Assembly (NCBI RefSeq): GCF_009762775.1
Contig: NZ_CP046401.1
Coordinates: 3,920,001 to 3,984,000, forward strand
DNA from: Maribellus comscasis
GTDB lineage: Bacteria; Bacteroidota; Bacteroidia; Bacteroidales; Prolixibacteraceae
Direction: 5' to 3'
Length of the DNA: 64,000 nt
Both the position numbers and the translations under genes were made by a program. Of this stretch, positions 60,878 to 64,000 are shown one piece after another (within the stretch, counting starts at the first letter, position 1; every line of letters begins with the position of its first letter). The notes beneath the pieces are model-generated. The model had not been told where the DNA came from, did not search any database, and worked only from the letters and a program-made list of their open reading frames with translations.

Positions 60878-62008
60878 ATGAAAAAACCACATCTAATCGA
60901 TACAACGTTACGCGACGGAGAGCAAGCACCAGGTGTGGTTTTTTCTTTGAAAGAAAAAGTCGAGGTTGCCCGCCGTTTAGATGAAATCGGAATTCCGGAA
61001 CTTGAAATTGGAACTCCGGCAATTGGGAAAAACGAACAGAACGACATTCGTTGTCTTATTAATCAGGGATTTTCCTTTCAGTCAACTTGCTGGGCACGGG
61101 CTACAAAAAATGACTTGGAAGCTTCGTTAAACTGCGGTGCAAAACGTGTCAACCTTTCCTTTCCTGTTTCCGATGTTCAGTTGAAGGCCATCGGAAAATC
61201 AAGAAGTTGGGTAATGGATTCCATTCCTGAAATAATGGAATTTGCCGCCGACTCTTTTGAATTTGTTGCCGTTGGTGCGCAGGATGCTTCGCGTGCTGAT
61301 GTTGAGTTTTTGAAAGAATACATTTCTGCTGTAAAATATTTTGGCGCCAAACGAATACGGATTGCCGACACCGTTGGTGTGATGAACCCGTTGAGCGTAC
61401 AAAATCTTTTTAGTATTCTTGCGGGCACATTTCCTGAAACGGATTTTGAGTTTCACGGGCACAACGATTTGGGAATGGCAACAGCAAATCATGCAGTGGC
61501 ATTAACTTCAGGTGCTTCTTCGGTAAGTTTAACCGTAAACGGACTTGGCGAACGCGCAGGAAACGCGCCTTTGGAAGAAGTTATTTTTGCCCTCAAATAC
61601 TCGTATGGTATAAACCTGGATTTTAACGGAAAGCTTTTAACCGAACTCTCCGCCTTTGTCGAAAAAATTTCAGGACGGAAATTGCCCATTTCAAAACCGG
61701 TAACCGGCGAGATGGCCTTCTCGCACGAATCGGGCATTCATTGTCGCAGCCTGAAAGAAAACTTACTCACTTATCAACCTTTCAACCCGGAAGAAATCGG
61801 GAAGGAAACTATATTTGTTATCGGGAAACATTCCGGAACAGGAGCACTCACCGATTTCCTTGCTAAACGCAATATTTTTTTATCGAAAACCGAAACCACT
61901 GATTTGGTTGTAAAAATCAAATCGCTATCAACCCAATTAAAACGAGACCTGAACTTCACTGAAATTCAAAATTTAATTCAAACAAAACAATTTAATTTTT
62001 CAGTATGA
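60878..62008 (+). CDS. nifV: Homocitrate synthase NifV
   Basis: NifV condenses acetyl-CoA and 2-oxoglutarate to homocitrate, the organic ligand of FeMo-cofactor. The 376-residue TIM barrel shows DTTLRDGEQAPGVVFS near residue 8, RIRIADTVGVMNP, FEFHGHNDLGMATANH with the metal-binding HxH, SVTVNGLGERAGNAPLEEV-type GERAGNAPLEE, and AFSHESGIHCRSL. The context separates it from leucine-pathway LeuA. The ATG of the porin overlaps its stop (ATGA). Confidence 0.95.
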   Translation: MKKPHLIDTTLRDGEQAPGVVFSLKEKVEVARRLDEIGIPELEIGTPAIGKNEQNDIRCLINQGFSFQSTCWARATKNDLEASLNCGAKRVNLSFPVSDVQLKAIGKSRSWVMDSIPEIMEFAADSFEFVAVGAQDASRADVEFLKEYISAVKYFGAKRIRIADTVGVMNPLSVQNLFSILAGTFPETDFEFHGHNDLGMATANHAVALTSGASSVSLTVNGLGERAGNAPLEEVIFALKYSYGINLDFNGKLLTELSAFVEKISGRKLPISKPVTGEMAFSHESGIHCRSLKENLLTYQPFNPEEIGKETIFVIGKHSGTGALTDFLAKRNIFLSKTETTDLVVKIKSLSTQLKRDLNFTEIQNLIQTKQFNFSV

Positions 62009-63180
62009 AGTTTAAAATAATGCTAACCCTGTTGTTGGTTTTTTTTCTGAAACAACTTGTTTTTGGGGAAAAGCCCGATGAAGAAAAGTTTAAACCTACC
62101 ATATCACCTTATTTAAAGGTACAGTTTTGGAATGCTTACAGCGAAGGAATTCAGTCGGCAGATGGAGCACGCACTCAAGAGCGTTTAGCTTCCTATTTCA
62201 GAAGGGGGCGTGCCGGATTAAAGGGGAATTTATTGCCTGAAATAAGTTACAATCTTATGGTGTCGTTTGATTATCTGGCAAAAGACGAAAACCTTTCTAC
62301 CAAAGGAACTGCAAATGCCGGAACCTTTAGTATCTGGAGTTTTTATTTTACGTGGAAGTTAAATTCTGAAAACGATTGGCTGAATATTACAGGAGGTTAT
62401 TTTTTGCCGCACTTGAGTCGCGAGTCAACAAATTCACCATGGAGTGTGAGTTCGCTCGATAAAGCCGAAACTTCGTGCTACCTCCGTCAGTTTGTAACGG
62501 GTAAAACCAATGGAATTTCCCCGGGAATAAACATCGGAGGAATGGGCAAAATTGGTACACCAACGTTATTATATAATTTGTCGTGTGTCAACCGGCAGGA
62601 TAAAACAAGTATTCAGACAGAAAGCTGGTCGCCGGTGGTGCTGGGGCATTTTATGTTGAATTTTGGAGACGATGAATTTCAGAAGTATAAATACACTTTT
62701 TCAAATAATGTTTTAAAAAAACAAAAAAGTGCGACCTTGGGAGTTGGATTCTCAAAACAGGGAGAAACTGACGCATTTGAATCTTCTTCAACGATTGGCG
62801 CTGATGCAACCATTTATTTGGGAGGCCTGAAAATGGATGGTGAATATTACCGATTGTCCCGGAAAAATGAATCGAAATACAATGCAGAGTGTGCGATGGG
62901 ACGAGTGGGCTATAATATTTTCCTCAAGAAGAATTGGATTTTGGAGCCTGTGGCCATGTATCAGGTTTTTAAAGGAGATGATAATTATTCTGATGCTTCT
63001 TTTTTTGACGGGAGCGACAAAATAACGGATCTCGGAGTTAACCTCATTTCAAAGCCAAAAAATATAAAGGTAAACCTGCATTATATATTTCACGATGGCG
63101 ATGGAACAAAGAATCATTACATCAGCGATGAAGAAACACCTGGGAATTATGCTGTATTAGGAATTCAGTTCACAATATAA
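62005..63180 (+). CDS. Outer-membrane porin (phosphate-selective O/P-like)
   Basis: The 391-residue protein has a signal peptide (about 1-21), then an alternating beta pattern of a 16-strand porin: PYLKVQFWNAYSEG, SYFRRGRAGLKGNLLPEISYNLMVSFDYL, and a C-terminal aromatic end (GNYAVLGIQFTI). The RRGR segment resembles OprO/OprP-like porins, which prefer anions. Translationally coupled to nifV and upstream of modA, it could let molybdate through the outer membrane. The porin fold is likely; the substrate is inferred from context. Confidence 0.78.
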   Translation: MKFKIMLTLLLVFFLKQLVFGEKPDEEKFKPTISPYLKVQFWNAYSEGIQSADGARTQERLASYFRRGRAGLKGNLLPEISYNLMVSFDYLAKDENLSTKGTANAGTFSIWSFYFTWKLNSENDWLNITGGYFLPHLSRESTNSPWSVSSLDKAETSCYLRQFVTGKTNGISPGINIGGMGKIGTPTLLYNLSCVNRQDKTSIQTESWSPVVLGHFMLNFGDDEFQKYKYTFSNNVLKKQKSATLGVGFSKQGETDAFESSSTIGADATIYLGGLKMDGEYYRLSRKNESKYNAECAMGRVGYNIFLKKNWILEPVAMYQVFKGDDNYSDASFFDGSDKITDLGVNLISKPKNIKVNLHYIFHDGDGTKNHYISDEETPGNYAVLGIQFTI

Positions 63181-63200
63181 AAATCTAAAAAACCGGAAAA

Positions 63201-63596
63201 ATGGAAGAATGGAAAAAATATTACGATGAGGCAGCAAGTTATTCAAAAGCTGCTTTTGGTGCCTTTAACAAAAAAAGGCTCGGAAACCATGTGGTATACA
63301 ATTTAATTGGCCTGGCCATTGAAAATTATCTCACTGCACTCTGTATGAAACTTGGTATTATGCCCGAACATTCAAGTATTGGTTCCATGTTACATCTGTT
63401 AAAAAAGCAGGTTGAGGTTCCGGATACTTTTTCGGCTGAAGCTCGTTTTATAAATAAATTTATGAATTTTTGTTCGCTGGAAGTTTTGGATACTCCGGAA
63501 CCCGGGGCTTCTGATTTAGTAAGAATGTTAAGTTTCACTGAAGACGTTAAAAATTTTACCGAACAAATTTTAGGTGTTAAAGCGGAAAATGTATAA
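63201..63596 (+). CDS. Small HEPN-like all-helical protein
   Basis: The 131-residue protein looks like a four-helix HEPN domain: KYYDEAASYSKAAFGAF (helix 1), GNHVVYNLIGLAIENYLTALCMKLG (helix 2), SIGSMLHLLKKQVEV, and a last helix. The minimal RNase motif RxxxxH of toxin HEPN proteins is not visible. It lies between the porin and modA and may have an accessory role in the nif/mod region. Function unknown. Confidence 0.6.
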   Translation: MEEWKKYYDEAASYSKAAFGAFNKKRLGNHVVYNLIGLAIENYLTALCMKLGIMPEHSSIGSMLHLLKKQVEVPDTFSAEARFINKFMNFCSLEVLDTPEPGASDLVRMLSFTEDVKNFTEQILGVKAENV

Positions 63597-63622
63597 TTGA
63601 TTTTATATTTTAACCTCAAAAT

Positions 63623-64000
63623 ATGAAATACTATATATATATAATAGTAGCAGCGATTTTTTTTGCCGGCTGTGCAACCAAAAAAAAGAATGCAAAAAGC
63701 GAGTTGGTTTTGTTTTGTGCCGCCAGTTTAACCGATGTTATTTCGGAGATTACTTCTGATTTTGAAAAGAAGAACAATGTGGAAGTAAAAATCAATTTTG
63801 CTTCGTCAGGTACGCTGGCCAGGCAAATTGAACACGGAGCCACACCTGTTATTTTTATTTCGGCGAATAAAAAGTGGCTCGACTATCTGAATAAACTTTC
63901 ATTTACTATTCCTGAAACAGAAAAGGAAATTGCCGGAAATTCTATGGTTTTAATTGCTCCCGGCTCAAGTTCTCTGGAACCGGTTGCTTATTCTTCTGAA
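63623..64000 (+). CDS. modA: Molybdate ABC transporter substrate-binding protein, 3' end outside the window
   Basis: The 126 codons to the window end start with a lipoprotein signal (lipobox FFAGC, Cys about residue 17). ELVLFCAASLTDVISEITSDF and KINFASSGTLARQIEHGATPVIFISANKKW are ModA signatures; the Ser residues bind the oxyanion. It captures molybdate in the periplasm for FeMo-cofactor. The permease and ATPase genes (modB, modC) probably lie beyond the window. Confidence 0.93.
   Translation, partial: MKYYIYIIVAAIFFAGCATKKKNAKSELVLFCAASLTDVISEITSDFEKKNNVEVKINFASSGTLARQIEHGATPVIFISANKKWLDYLNKLSFTIPETEKEIAGNSMVLIAPGSSSLEPVAYSSE

Overview
The window comes from a Bacteroidota chromosome, most likely a free-living anaerobe or facultative anaerobe of the Marinilabiliales/Prolixibacteraceae type. 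This is inferred from SusC/SusD pairs, T9SS sorting domains, FecI/FecR control of a TonB receptor, TAnnTTTG-type -7 boxes and moderate AT richness. No 16S rRNA gene is present, so the lineage is an inference.

Layout. 1-3017: end of a SusD gene and a sulfatase, then a tRNA-Lys on the minus strand. 3145-8063: a secreted GHL10 glycan hydrolase divergent from a BadF-type amino-sugar kinase and murQ (cell-wall sugar recycling), a hairpin-rich candidate small RNA, and dihydroorotase. 8312-14109: an alternating five-gene operon of three fibre-like secreted proteins (A) and two small T9SS-sorted proteins (B), order A-B-A'-B'-A'', with modular C-termini; the last carries an S74 chaperone domain. 14243-17587: mfd. 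17698-22750: a lipoprotein, a BlaI repressor with three operator-like dyads, an M56/BlaR1-like protease fused to a TonB C-terminal domain, a TlpA-like lipoprotein with a polyproline tail, and a decayed TonB-domain copy. 22977-30921: a Gfo/Idh/MocA oxidoreductase, a SusC/SusD pair on the minus strand and a DPM-type glycosyltransferase.

31164-32720 encodes a GAF-AAA+-HTH sigma-54 activator that resembles NifA. 33255-50524 is a long carbohydrate-use locus: ECF sigma, FecR, SusC with STN domain and SusD, followed by two Gfo/Idh/MocA oxidoreductases, two DUF1080 proteins (one interrupted by an in-frame TAA), two TIM-barrel isomerases, a PIG-L deacetylase, an HGSNAT-like membrane acyltransferase and a deacetylase-like protein. 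It has no recognisable classical glycoside hydrolase, and many of its products carry Tat-type signals. This fits glycoside cleavage through 3-keto intermediates in the periplasm.

50985-64000 is a compact Mo-nitrogenase cluster: nifH-nifI1-nifI2-nifD-nifK-nifE-nifN-nifB-nifX-like-[2Fe-2S] ferredoxin-nifV, then a porin, a HEPN-like protein and the start of modA. NifH/NifDK form the enzyme, NifI1/NifI2 switch it off post-translationally, NifENB/NifX/NifV build FeMo-cofactor, the ferredoxin may supply electrons or protect, and the porin plus ModA probably feed molybdate. A perfect TGT-N10-ACA NifA-type site and a partial -24/-12 element lie before nifH. Four related GC-rich hairpin repeats crowd nifN-nifB-fdx; one lies in frame inside the nifB coding sequence and one supplies the ribosome binding site of the ferredoxin.

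The most unusual items are the oxidative, hydrolase-free carbohydrate locus, the repeat inside nifB, the A-B-A'-B'-A'' fibre operon, and the M56-TonB fusion with its decayed partner. No CRISPR array, transposase, integrase or prophage was seen.
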